A DNA stretch of 64,000 nt from Caldilineaceae bacterium. Its GTDB lineage: Bacteria; Chloroflexota; Anaerolineae; Caldilineales; Caldilineaceae. The first letter of the stretch is position 1. Each line of letters starts with the position of its first letter. Below the pieces are notes generated by a model. That model was not told the DNA's origin and made no database searches. It was given only the letters and a program-made list of their open reading frames with translations. The position numbers were made by a program, and so were the translations under genes. Location: assembly GCA_026708085.1 (NCBI GenBank), contig JAPOVP010000021.1:1-64000 (forward strand). Reading direction: 5' to 3'. Below are positions 1 through 9,139 of this stretch, piece after piece.

Positions 1-447
1 GCTCCGCCCCCGCAACGCCCCCTCTCCTACAACATGCCTCGCCGACCTGGTGTCTCGATTCGTAACAGGTGCCCAGTCGAGCGAGTTTCGCCAGACCACG
101 TCCTCTCAGTCCCCGGTCCAATCTCACTCAGACAGAACCGTGGTACTCTCTCCTCACTCCACTCCACTCTCTCCCCGCCCTTGCGCCTGCCCTGGACCCC
201 CTGATCAACAGACTTCCCGGTAAGGCGAGGCATGGCGGCTGCCCTCCGTCTCTCCACAAGCCGGTAAACAGTTCCAGCCACCGCCGGCACGGATTCCCCG
301 CCAGACTGTTCCCACCCCAAATCTGGGCCGCACCCAGTGCCTTGGCAGGACTTGACATATCCGCGCCAGTTAATCATACTCGGCGGGTATTTGCTCGCTG
401 TCTGCTCACGCCTGTCGGCATTTGATGCCGCAGCACAGACAGCCCGG
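1..447. other. Upstream region with partial GC-rich repeat
   Basis: No gene is supported here. Bases 1-45 are a reverse-oriented, truncated copy of the GC-rich two-hairpin element found complete at 47796 and 63161: bases 1-22 are the exact reverse complement of 47795-47816, and similarity continues through the CTACAAC block near 27-33. The rest is C-rich and has open frames on both strands, but with no codon pattern, motif or ribosome binding site. Confidence 0.5.
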
Positions 448-1407
448 ATGGAGAATCCCACCGTGACCAGGAAGTCTAAGTCGAAGAACAGAATGCAATC
501 GTTTGGGACCAGCGCCAGGGTCGGCTACGACTCAAGCGCCTTTTATGACCGCAAGATCTACGCGGAGTCGGAAGAGGTTGAAGACGGTTCATCCGAGGAA
601 AACACGGTCCCCGAGCTGAACCGCCTCTATGCGCACAGCAGCAGCTCGATGCACGAACTACCGGACAACAGCGTGCATCTGATGGTGACCTCTCCCCCCT
701 ACAATGTGGGCAAAGATTACGACGAAGATATGAGCGTGGAGGAGTACCGCCGCTTCCTCACAGAGGTATGGGAAGAGACCTACCGGGTGCTGGTTCACGG
801 CGGTCGGGCCTGCATCAATGTCGCCAACGTCGGCCGCAGACCGTATCTGCCGCTGAGCGCTTTCATCACCGCCGACATGATAGAGGTCGGCTTTCTGATG
901 CGGGGTCAGATCATCTGGAACAAACAGGCTAGTGCGGGATCGTCGTGCGCCTGGGGCAGCTGGCGCTCACCCTCAAATCCCGTACTGAGGGACGTGCACG
1001 AATACCTCCTTGTGTTCTGTAAAGGGGATTTCGCGCGCCGGAAACCGGAATGCGCGCGGAAACAAGCGACGATCGGCAGAGACGACTTCCTGGAATGGAC
1101 GAAAAGTGTATGGGAGTTCGCAGCAGAGTCAGCGAAGAAGGTGAACCACCCCGCGCCTTTCCCGGTGGAGTTGCCGGCCCGCTGTATCCAACTCTACACC
1201 TACTCCAACGACGTCGTGTTGGATCCATTCATGGGCAGCGGTACAACCGCCGTGGCCGCACGGGAAGCCGGCCGCGACTGGATAGGCTACGAAATCTCCC
1301 CGGAGTACATCGCCGTCGCCAGCGAGAGGCTCGGCCTGCAGCCAGAAGAGAACGAACCAGATTCGCCTGCATCAACCCAGCCCAAATCAATTCCCGACAC
1401 CAGGTGA
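448..1407 (+). CDS. DNA (N4-cytosine/N6-adenine) methyltransferase, beta class, orphan
   Basis: SAM-dependent amino-methyltransferase acting on an exocyclic amino group of a DNA base. From the ATG at 448 (319 aa), the catalytic motif TSPPYN is at residues 81-86 and the SAM-binding motif DPFMGSGTT at about 259-267; catalytic motif before SAM motif is the beta-class order. TSPPY occurs in both N4C and N6A enzymes, so the target base is not decided. The frame stays open upstream to 337, but that extension is hydrophobic and unlike the family; ATG 493 is another possible start. No restriction endonuclease or specificity subunit is adjacent, so it is an orphan or regulatory methylase, or the remnant of a restriction system. 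It converges on lipA with a 23-nt gap. Confidence 0.85.
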   Translation: MENPTVTRKSKSKNRMQSFGTSARVGYDSSAFYDRKIYAESEEVEDGSSEENTVPELNRLYAHSSSSMHELPDNSVHLMVTSPPYNVGKDYDEDMSVEEYRRFLTEVWEETYRVLVHGGRACINVANVGRRPYLPLSAFITADMIEVGFLMRGQIIWNKQASAGSSCAWGSWRSPSNPVLRDVHEYLLVFCKGDFARRKPECARKQATIGRDDFLEWTKSVWEFAAESAKKVNHPAPFPVELPARCIQLYTYSNDVVLDPFMGSGTTAVAAREAGRDWIGYEISPEYIAVASERLGLQPEENEPDSPASTQPKSIPDTR

Positions 1408-1430
1408 GCCAACCATCCGCTGACCGCTGA

Positions 1431-2474
1431 CTACTGACCAGTGCCGTTCCGCGGGCTCAGATGCGCCTGGCCGTCGGCATGGTAGCTGCTGCGCACGAGC
1501 GGACCGCACTCCATCCAGCGGAACCCGCGCCGCTCGCCCTCCTCGCGCAGGCGGTCGAACTGTTCGGGCGTATAGTAACCCACGATCGGCAGGTGAAACC
1601 GGCTCGGCTGCAGGTACTGGCCGATCGTCATGATATCGACGTCGTGCGCCCGCAGGTCGTCCATCACCACCAGGATCTCTTCCCAGGTCTCGCCCAGCCC
1701 GATCATGATCCCAGACTTCGTCAAGGCCTGCGGGTCGACGCGCTTGGCCCGCTGCAGTAGTTCGAGTGAGCGGTGGTAACGGGCCTGGGGGCGCACCGTC
1801 TTGTAGAGGCGGTCGACGGTCTCGGTATTGTGGTTGAGGATCTCCGGCTTGGCGTCCATGACCGTCTGCAGCGCCGCCCAGTCTCCCTTGAAGTCGGGAA
1901 TCAGGACCTCCACCGTGCATCCAGGCTGCAGGCGCCGGATCCAGTGGATGCTCTCGGCGAAGACCCAGGCGCCGCCGTCCGGCTGCTCGTCGCGGTTGAC
2001 GCTCGTCAGCACGGCGTGCTGCAGATTCATGCTCTGCACGCTCTCGCCAATGCGCCGCGGCTCGTCTGGGTCGAGAAGGCCGGGACGGCCGGTCTTGATC
2101 TTGCAGAATCCGCAGGAGCGCGTGCAGGTGTCCCCCATCAGCAGGAAGGTAGCCGTTCCCCGGCCCCAGCATTCGCCGATGTTGGGACACATCGCCTCTT
2201 CGCAGACGGTGTTCAGGCTCTTGCCCCGAAACAGCTGTTTGAGCTCGCGGAACTTGGGCGTATCGGCCGAACGTACGCGCAACCAGGCCGGCCGCCGCCC
2301 GCGCGTAAGCTGACCGGGACCCTTGCCGTCGACCTCTGCCGGCAGGGGATAGAGGTCCACCGGGAAGATTGTAGATCCGGCGGTCGAACCGGACTGCACA
2401 ACCGGTACCGGATCGACGCGAACCTTGCCCATCTCATTCACTTCATTGTGTAGACCTGTGGTCGCTCTATTCAT
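1431..2474 (-). CDS. lipA: Lipoyl synthase
   Basis: Radical-SAM enzyme inserting two sulfurs into protein-bound octanoyl groups to make lipoyl cofactor. The auxiliary cluster motif C-x4-C-x5-C is at C91/C96/C102, the radical-SAM motif C-x3-C-x2-C at C117/C121/C124, and the C-terminal RSSY, whose serine ligates the auxiliary cluster in the family, at about 328-331. The protein is 347 aa, a little longer than usual because of an N-terminal extension. An AGGAAGA site 7 nt upstream supports the ATG at 2474. The stop codon lies beside a short (reverse) TGGTCAGT-type repeat at 1415-1443, so the last residues are unusual. lipB and the lipoylated E2 enzymes are not in the window. Confidence 0.95.
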   Translation of the reverse strand: MNRATTGLHNEVNEMGKVRVDPVPVVQSGSTAGSTIFPVDLYPLPAEVDGKGPGQLTRGRRPAWLRVRSADTPKFRELKQLFRGKSLNTVCEEAMCPNIGECWGRGTATFLLMGDTCTRSCGFCKIKTGRPGLLDPDEPRRIGESVQSMNLQHAVLTSVNRDEQPDGGAWVFAESIHWIRRLQPGCTVEVLIPDFKGDWAALQTVMDAKPEILNHNTETVDRLYKTVRPQARYHRSLELLQRAKRVDPQALTKSGIMIGLGETWEEILVVMDDLRAHDVDIMTIGQYLQPSRFHLPIVGYYTPEQFDRLREEGERRGFRWMECGPLVRSSYHADGQAHLSPRNGTGQ

Positions 2475-2533
2475 ACAGTCTTCTTCCTGGTATTCCGTCC
2501 CCAGCTACAGAGGACGGTCCACTGGCAAGGTAT

Positions 2534-4045
<1,512 letters not shown>

Positions 4046-4052
4046 CCACGCA

Positions 4053-4058
4053 AGTATA
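4053..4058 (-). promoter_or_regulatory. -10 box giving a leaderless transcript
   Basis: TATACT on the minus strand ends 7 nt before the ATG at 4045, placing the expected transcription start on the A of the start codon. No convincing -35 hexamer is visible. The geometry matches the promoter at 5105-5133. Confidence 0.5.
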
Positions 4059-4091
4059 CCACAGCGACCCCACACCAATGCTCACCCTATG

Positions 4092-4630
4092 CCGGTAGGG
4101 GCGGCCTCGTGCCTGCCCAAATGCTCCCTTACAAGCTTTCTTCCCCATCCCGCACCTCTTACTCCGGTAGGGGCAGGCCTTGTGCCTGCCCAAGTACTCC
4201 CGTACAAGCTTTCTTCCCCATCCCGCACCTCAACCTCCGGTAGGGGCAGGCCTTGTGCCTGCCCAAGTACTCCCGTACAAGCTTTCTTCCCCATCCCGCA
4301 CCTCAACCTCCGGTAGGGGCAGGCCTTGTGCCTGCCCTGGCACCCCCGTACAAGCCCTCTTCTCCAACTCACACCTCTTACTCCGGTAGGGGCAGGCCTT
4401 GTGCCTGCCCTGGCACCCCCGTACAAGCCCTCTTCTCCAACTCACACCTCTTACTCCGGTAGGGGCAGGCCTTGTGCCTGCCCTGGCACCCCCGTACAAG
4501 CCCTCTTCTCCAACTCACACCTCTTACTCCGGTAGGGGCAGGCCTTGTGCCTGCCCTGGCACCCCCGTACAAGCCCTCTTCTCCAACTCACACCTCTTAC
4601 TCCGGTAGGGGCAGGCCCTGTGCCTCTCCG
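4092..4630. repeat. 73-bp tandem repeat array, hairpin in each unit (8 copies)
   Basis: CCGGTAGGGGC recurs at 4092, 4164, 4237, 4310, 4383, 4456, 4529 and 4602, a period of 72 then 73 bp. Each unit carries the perfect hairpin GGGCAGGC-CTTGT-GCCTGCCC followed by a C-rich spacer ending in CCGTACAAGC and a CACCTC/ACTC tail. There are two spacer types: AAGTACTCCCGTACAAGC in the left copies and TGGCACCCCCGTACAAGC in the right copies. The first and last units are degenerate while the central ones are near identical, as expected from unequal exchange or slippage. Open frames crossing the array on both strands are repeat translations. It is not a CRISPR, because the spacers are repeated too. Confidence 0.95.
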
Positions 4631-5104
4631 AAAGCCGCAGAACATTTCCTGCCCCAGAGGGCATAGATTCCCTGCCACATAGCTCCTTCCCCAACGTGTA
4701 TTGCACCTCCCTGAAAAAGCCGAAAAAACACCTCTGATTCGTGTTATACTATCGGTAGCGGGAACCCCCGTCGTCTGTAGAGTGCACAACTGCGTTGAGT
4801 CTGTAACATCCGGGCAGCCCAATGTAGGGGGCCCCTTGTGGACGCCCTCCGCCGGATCCTGGGGCCTCTGAAATCCACCAGCGTTTGCATTGGCCCTGAG
4901 AAGCCAGTTCGCTTGACATCAGAAAATCCGAAGGCGAAAGTACGCCGCCGCAAACCTAAGAACTTCGCGTACCTCCTTTGCCAATGTCCCTTCAGATACC
5001 GCGAGGAGGGATGATTGTAAAGTCACCCTTGAGAATCAAAAAAAAGAAAACACTCCGTCGAAGTACGTCGTAATCCGTCATAATCCGTCGAATTACGTCC
5101 TCAC
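4631..5104. other. Intergenic region with direct repeats upstream of a promoter
   Basis: No gene is supported. Around 4823-4850 there is a degenerate relative of the array hairpin (GGGGGCCCCTTGTGG, then CGCCCTCC). At 5054-5069 and 5084-5099 the 16-mer TCCGTCGAAkTACGTC occurs twice, exactly 30 bp apart, with a third TCCGTC at 5074. The block ends 5 bp before the -35 box of the next gene, so it is a plausible operator. Confidence 0.5.
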
Positions 5105-5133
5105 TTGCCAAAAACGTTCATATGTGCTATACT
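5105..5133 (+). promoter_or_regulatory. Sigma-70-type promoter, leaderless
   Basis: TTGCCA (5105-5110), 17-bp spacer, TATACT (5128-5133). The predicted transcription start about 7 nt downstream coincides with the ATG at 5140, so the mRNA would have no 5' leader. Confidence 0.65.
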
Positions 5134-5139
5134 CTTGTC

Positions 5140-5685
5140 ATGACCGACGAAACCGCCCCTAAACCCTGGGAACAGCAGCCCGACGAACCCCCCGAATGGT
5201 ACGATCGCTTCCACGTCTATCTCAACTTGGGTCCGTCTCGCTCACTGTCAGGTGCCTTCCGCGCTTGGGCAGGCAGCACTGGTAAACACTCAGGGGCAGT
5301 CAGCAACGTGTCCAAAGAATGGAACTGGATAGAACGCGCCCTGGCCTACGACCAGGCCGACCGCGAAGAAAAGGCCGCATTCGAGGCCGCCCGAGAAGCC
5401 GAAGCCCGCGAACGCCGCCTGCACCGCCTGGAGAAAATCATCGAGGACTCCGCTGCCGCCCTGGATACCGCCGACCTGAAAAACCTTTCCCCACAGGAAG
5501 CACGCGCCATGCTCCCTTCTCTTCGACTCCTCTTTTCCAGCGCTGTCGAACTTCAGCGCCGCGAACTGCAGTCTGCCCCTGCCTCCGACCACTTCCCCGC
5601 GGCCTCCGGCTGGCCGGAATTGGATCCGGAGATAGAGAAAATCCTCGACATGTACGCCGATGAAGAGTTAGGAGATAGTGAGTAA
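5140..5685 (+). CDS. Hypothetical protein, small-terminase-like features
   Basis: Protein of 181 aa, function not recognised. The N-terminal third has a putative DNA-binding-like stretch (RSLSGAFRAWAG, then SNVSKEWNWIERALAYD); the W-x-x-W-x-x-R-A-x-A-Y-D pattern is reminiscent of phage terminase small subunits. The middle (residues about 75-125) is a strongly charged predicted coiled coil, and the C-terminus is acidic. The frame can start at ATG 5122, but that codon lies inside the promoter; the -10 box at 5128-5133 makes ATG 5140 the likely leaderless start. It stands alone, with no phage structural genes or large terminase nearby, so it may be a domesticated or isolated mobile-element gene. 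Confidence 0.6.
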   Translation: MTDETAPKPWEQQPDEPPEWYDRFHVYLNLGPSRSLSGAFRAWAGSTGKHSGAVSNVSKEWNWIERALAYDQADREEKAAFEAAREAEARERRLHRLEKIIEDSAAALDTADLKNLSPQEARAMLPSLRLLFSSAVELQRRELQSAPASDHFPAASGWPELDPEIEKILDMYADEELGDSE

Positions 5686-5888
5686 ACTCGCCGGTCTCGA
5701 AAGAACCGCGCCGCGCGCTCGCCCCGCCTCAACTTTGCCGCTCTCCCTCAGGACATTTGAATCAGATTGGGACATAGCCGCAGTAGGCATTTTGAGCCGG
5801 ATTGAGGCGGCGCCTGTGGGCGCCCTTCCTGGTGTCTCCCGGCGAAAGTGTCTGAGGCCGTTTGCCTGGCCGTGATAACGCGTAGCAG
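5686..5888. other. Intergenic region with palindrome
   Basis: No gene supported. GGCGCC-TGTG-GGCGCC at 5809-5824 is a perfect hairpin followed by CTTCC. It resembles the CTTGTG-loop hairpins at 4092-4630 and 4823. Confidence 0.5.
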
Positions 5889-5917
5889 TTGGGATAACGA
5901 CGATGAACTGGTAAAAT
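5889..5917 (+). promoter_or_regulatory. Probable promoter of the formate dehydrogenase operon
   Basis: TTGGGA (5889-5894), 17-bp spacer, TAAAAT (5912-5917). It would give a leader of about 40 nt before the start codon at 5966. Confidence 0.45.
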
Positions 5918-5965
5918 TTAGTGCACTTTCCATGAGATCGAATACGTGATTCAGCGCAAGAGGCC

Positions 5966-7714
5966 ATGACCAGACAAGAACAGAGATCCGGCGGGTATAC
6001 CGAAAATATCGTCGTCCCGGATACCGACCTGGCCCTCATTGACAGATATCGAAACGAGCCCGGTCCTCTCCTTCCCATCCTCCATGCCTTCCACAATCGT
6101 GACGGATTCATCGGGCCCGCGGCGATCGAAGCAATTGGCAAGGAGTTGCGCATCCCCCTGGCCGACCTGTACGGCACGGTCACCTTCTATCACCACTTTG
6201 CACGTGAAGATGGCGGACTGCAACGACCGCGCGTCTGCACAGGACCCGTCTGCCGCCAGCGCGGCGCGTTGGAGATTGTGGAAAGCCTCGACGGTGCCGA
6301 GGAAATGCCCTGCTCGGGCCGCTGCGACGACCCCGTACCGATTCTGATCGGCCACGAAACCTTCGTGGTCAGCCCGCCGCTCCACACGCTGCAACGGCGA
6401 ATCTCCTCCCCCTTGCCTGTACCAAACCCCGGAGGGCGTGAAGAGTGCGTCTTCGCCGAGATCCGCCAACCGGAACGCGAATGCCTGGACGGCTACCGGC
6501 GCAGCGGCGGCTACGACGCCCTGACCCAGGCCGTGCAAGGGCAGACCCCGACCGACATCATCGACGTCCTCAAGGAGTCGAAGCTGGCCGGCCGCGGCGG
6601 CGCCGGATTCCCCACCGGCATGAAGTGGCAGTTCGTACGCGAGGCGCCGCGTGCGCCCAAGAGCATCGTCTGCAACGCCGATGAAGGCGAACCGGGCTGC
6701 TTCAAGGACCGGGCGCTCATGGACCATGACCCCTTCGCCGTGATCGAGGGCATGACGCTGGCCGGCTACGCCACCGGCGCCGACCGCGGCTTCCTCTATC
6801 TGCGCTACGAATACCCGGAAACCAACGCCCGCCTGGAAGAAGCCATCGAGGCTGCCGAAGAGGCCGGGCTGCTGGGGGAGAACATCCTCGGCAGCGGCTT
6901 CACTTTCAATCTGTATCTGCGGCGAGGCGCGGGCGCCTACATCTGCGGCGAGGAGGGCTCGCTGCTCAACAGCCTGGAGGGCAAGCACCCCTTCCCCCGA
7001 AACCGGCCGCCCTTCCCAACCACGCACGGTTTCGATAACCTGCCCACCGCCGTCAACAATGTGGAAACGCTTTGCGCAGTGCCGCAGATCCTGCGGCGCG
7101 GCGCAGAATGGTATCAGGGGCTGGGGCTGGGCGACCATGCCGGCACCAAGGTGATCAGCCTCTCGGGCGATGTGCAGCGTCCCGGCAACTACGAGGTGCC
7201 GTTCGGTCTGCCGCTGCGGACGTTGCTCTACGACTGGGCCGGTGGCCCGCTGCCGGGGCGCTCATTTCAGGCCGCGACCATGGCCGGGCTGTCGGGCGGT
7301 TTCCTGGCCGGCGAGGCGCTGGAGACGGTCACGCTCGACGAGCCCAGTGTCCGCGGGGCCGGCTCTATGCTGGGCGCGGGCGGGATAATCATCTTTGACG
7401 ACAGCCGCGACATCGTGGATGCAGCCCGGCAGGCGATGGAGTTCTTTGCCCATGAGAGCTGCGGCAAATGTTTTCCCTGCCGCATCGGTACGCAGCGCCT
7501 GCTCGAACGCCTGTCGGGAGGCGGCCCCGATGAACTTGACGCCTGGCGCCGCGAGATCAGCGACATCGGCGATGTCCTGGAGTTGAGCGCCTGCGGGTTG
7601 GGCGTGGCCGCCGGCTTCGTCAGCGACAGTCTGCTGCGGAATTTCCCGGAGCAGGTGGCGGAGTTTCGGGATGAACAGCGTCGGATAGTTGGTGGTGGAG
7701 GCGATTGGCTATAA
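5966..7714 (+). CDS. fdhB: NAD-dependent formate dehydrogenase, fused NuoE/NuoF-type diaphorase subunit
   Basis: Electron-output subunit that passes electrons from formate oxidation to NAD+ through [2Fe-2S], [4Fe-4S] and FMN. It is a fusion of 582 aa. Residues about 1-150 are a NuoE-like thioredoxin fold with all four [2Fe-2S] cysteines (C91-x4-C96, C116-x3-C120). Residues about 160-582 are NuoF-like, with the NADH/FMN-binding GRGGAGFPTGMKW and GAGAYICGEE motifs and a [4Fe-4S] site SCGKCFPC (C499/C502/C505) plus C543. It is first in the locus, followed by a ferredoxin-type subunit and the molybdopterin subunit, which makes formate dehydrogenase far more likely than complex I or an NAD-reducing hydrogenase. 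Gene symbols vary between organisms (fdsB, fdhB). Confidence 0.9.
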   Translation: MTRQEQRSGGYTENIVVPDTDLALIDRYRNEPGPLLPILHAFHNRDGFIGPAAIEAIGKELRIPLADLYGTVTFYHHFAREDGGLQRPRVCTGPVCRQRGALEIVESLDGAEEMPCSGRCDDPVPILIGHETFVVSPPLHTLQRRISSPLPVPNPGGREECVFAEIRQPERECLDGYRRSGGYDALTQAVQGQTPTDIIDVLKESKLAGRGGAGFPTGMKWQFVREAPRAPKSIVCNADEGEPGCFKDRALMDHDPFAVIEGMTLAGYATGADRGFLYLRYEYPETNARLEEAIEAAEEAGLLGENILGSGFTFNLYLRRGAGAYICGEEGSLLNSLEGKHPFPRNRPPFPTTHGFDNLPTAVNNVETLCAVPQILRRGAEWYQGLGLGDHAGTKVISLSGDVQRPGNYEVPFGLPLRTLLYDWAGGPLPGRSFQAATMAGLSGGFLAGEALETVTLDEPSVRGAGSMLGAGGIIIFDDSRDIVDAARQAMEFFAHESCGKCFPCRIGTQRLLERLSGGGPDELDAWRREISDIGDVLELSACGLGVAAGFVSDSLLRNFPEQVAEFRDEQRRIVGGGGDWL

Positions 7715-7762
7715 TGTTCAGTCGCAGTCAGAAAAGATTAGCCAGCGGCTAAGGAGGCGAAA

Positions 7763-7990
7763 GTGAACACTAGTATTCATAAGCTCCTTGAGACAGTGGA
7801 ATTCGTTGTGGATATTGAAGGCCAGAAAAAGGCCGTGATGCTGGACTATTCCATTTGGGAGGACCTTGTAAGCCTTTTAGAAGATATCGAAGACAGCGCA
7901 GAGATCGAGGCTTCTCAAAATAGCGGAGAGGAAGTAATCTCCTGGGAAGAAGCCAAAGCGGAACTGCGCTCCAAGGGAATCAATGTATGA
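7763..7990 (+). CDS. Type II antitoxin of a RelE/ParE-type pair
   Basis: Acidic 75-aa protein whose 3' end overlaps the RelE-like toxin by 8 nt. The N-terminal part (LLETVEFVVDIEGQKKAVMLDY) fits an antitoxin DNA-binding/dimerisation domain, and the acidic tail (DSAEIEASQN to AKAELRSKGI) would wrap the toxin. An AAGGAGG site lies 8 nt before the ATG. The pair sits between two structural genes of the formate dehydrogenase, so it is either an insertion into the operon or expressed with it. Family assignment rests mostly on gene arrangement, size and charge. Confidence 0.75.
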   Translation: MNTSIHKLLETVEFVVDIEGQKKAVMLDYSIWEDLVSLLEDIEDSAEIEASQNSGEEVISWEEAKAELRSKGINV

Positions 7991-8234
7991 ATTACGGATT
8001 GGCCGAAGGGCAGTAAGAGACATTGAGAGACTCTCAAGTAGGTACGTTAGGCTCGTGGGCCAGCGCATAGACGGTCTTGCGGAAGAGCCGCGACCGAGAG
8101 GCGCATGGAAACTGCGAGGGAGGGCAGAGTACCGGATAAGGGTTGGCGTGTATCGTGTCCTATACAAAGTGGATGATGAGAAGAAGGAAGTGAGAATACA
8201 TCGAGTCATCCACCGCCGCGAAGCATATCGATAG
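7983..8234 (+). CDS. RelE/ParE-family toxin
   Basis: Basic 83-aa protein with the RelE/ParE fold signature: an N-terminal beta strand (YELRIGRRAVRDIERL), helices, then the strand series YRIRVGVYRVLYKVDDEKKEVRIHRVIHRREAYR. The R-V-G-x-Y-R-V-L-Y core and final HRREAYR match RelE-type mRNA interferases, which cut mRNA in the ribosomal A site; ParE-like gyrase inhibition cannot be excluded by eye. The ATG lies within the antitoxin's last codons (8-nt overlap), so translation is probably coupled. Confidence 0.85.
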   Translation: MYELRIGRRAVRDIERLSSRYVRLVGQRIDGLAEEPRPRGAWKLRGRAEYRIRVGVYRVLYKVDDEKKEVRIHRVIHRREAYR

Positions 8235-8384
8235 CCGCTTCAAATGTGGGTCCTTCTTAGAGTCGCGAAATTCAAAGGGACAGCATTGAATGACAGGAAA
8301 TAGCTGGTTGCGACACTCATTTGCTACGGTCTGGTTTCAGATTGACCTTACATCGGAAGAAGAGACTATAACGGAAGACTCTTT

Positions 8385-9080
8385 ATGCAGTCGGTGATTG
8401 AGTCGCAGCAGCAACCCACGCTGACACTTGACGGTGAAGAGTTAGTCTTCACGCCGGGCGAGACGGTTTATGAAGTGGCGACGCGGGCTGGGAAGTCCGT
8501 GCCGACGCTCTGCTATGACCCCCGACTGGAGGCCTTCGGCAGCTGCAGGCTGTGCGTAGTGGAGGTTGAAGGGCAGCGGGTGCCGGTGGCCTCATGTACG
8601 ACGCGGGCGGAAGACGGCATGGAGGTCACGACAGCGTCCGCGAAGGTGGAAGAGCTGCGGCGCACGCTGCTGGAGCTGGTTGCGTCCGAGAACCGCGAGG
8701 TGACGGTTGACGCGCTGCGGGGCGTGGCTTCACAGGAGCTGGGTACGCTTGTCGAACGTTACGACGCCGGCCGCGGCCGCTTTGCCGGCGCGCAGTCGGG
8801 CGCCAGCCGCCCGGACGACCCCAACCCGTTTATCCTGCGCGACTACGACCTCTGTATCTCCTGCTACCGCTGTGTGCGCGTCTGCGCCGAGCAGGAAGGC
8901 GATTACGCCATCAGCGTCGCCAACCGCGGCTTCGCCACCCAGATCACGGTCGAGTTCGGCGGCCATCTGCAGGACTCGGCTTGCACCTTCTGCGGCCAAT
9001 GCGTGCAGACCTGCCCGACCGGTGCGCTGGCCGACAGGAAGGCGCTGCGTTTCGCCGGCGACGGTGCACTGAACGGCTGA
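8385..9080 (+). CDS. Formate dehydrogenase ferredoxin-type subunit (NuoG N-terminus-like)
   Basis: Electron-relay subunit of 231 aa equivalent to the N-terminal part of NuoG or FdsA. Residues 1-80 are a [2Fe-2S] ferredoxin domain with C43-x10-C54-x2-C57-x13-C71. A C-terminal 2[4Fe-4S] ferredoxin domain has CISCYRCVRVC and CTFCGQCVQTC. The stretch between them, which in NuoG/FdsA carries an H-x3-C-x2-C-x5-C motif for a [4Fe-4S] cluster, has no cysteine here, so that cluster is absent. A GGAAG site lies 8 nt before the ATG. In many organisms this part is fused to the catalytic subunit; here it is a separate gene 59 nt upstream of it. Confidence 0.85.
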   Translation: MQSVIESQQQPTLTLDGEELVFTPGETVYEVATRAGKSVPTLCYDPRLEAFGSCRLCVVEVEGQRVPVASCTTRAEDGMEVTTASAKVEELRRTLLELVASENREVTVDALRGVASQELGTLVERYDAGRGRFAGAQSGASRPDDPNPFILRDYDLCISCYRCVRVCAEQEGDYAISVANRGFATQITVEFGGHLQDSACTFCGQCVQTCPTGALADRKALRFAGDGALNG

Positions 9081-9089
9081 AGCCAACCC

Positions 9090-9111
9090 GTAAGAGGCGA
9101 CGCGCCTCTAC
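9090..9111. repeat. Palindrome between formate dehydrogenase subunits
   Basis: GTAAGAGGCG-ACG-CGCCTCTAC forms a 9-bp stem with one bulged A and a 3-nt loop, 10 nt after the upstream stop codon. There is no T-run, so it is more likely a mobile palindromic repeat or mRNA processing site than a terminator. Confidence 0.6.
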
Positions 9112-9139
9112 GCACTCTCCTTGGCAAAAGGACTATTCG

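Noticed and set aside
27-461. Minus-strand open frame upstream of the methyltransferase
   Set aside because: No ribosome binding site, no recognisable protein pattern, and it overlaps a repeat and the methyltransferase start.
4092-4630. CRISPR array
   Set aside because: The sequence between the hairpins is itself repeated, and no cas gene is present.
4089-4822. Several open frames on both strands over the repeats
   Set aside because: They are translations of a 73-bp repeat, which is not a multiple of three, so frames shift between units. No gene is implied.
5951-7138. Long minus-strand frame opposite the diaphorase gene
   Set aside because: Mirror of a high-GC gene; the plus-strand protein has clear motifs.
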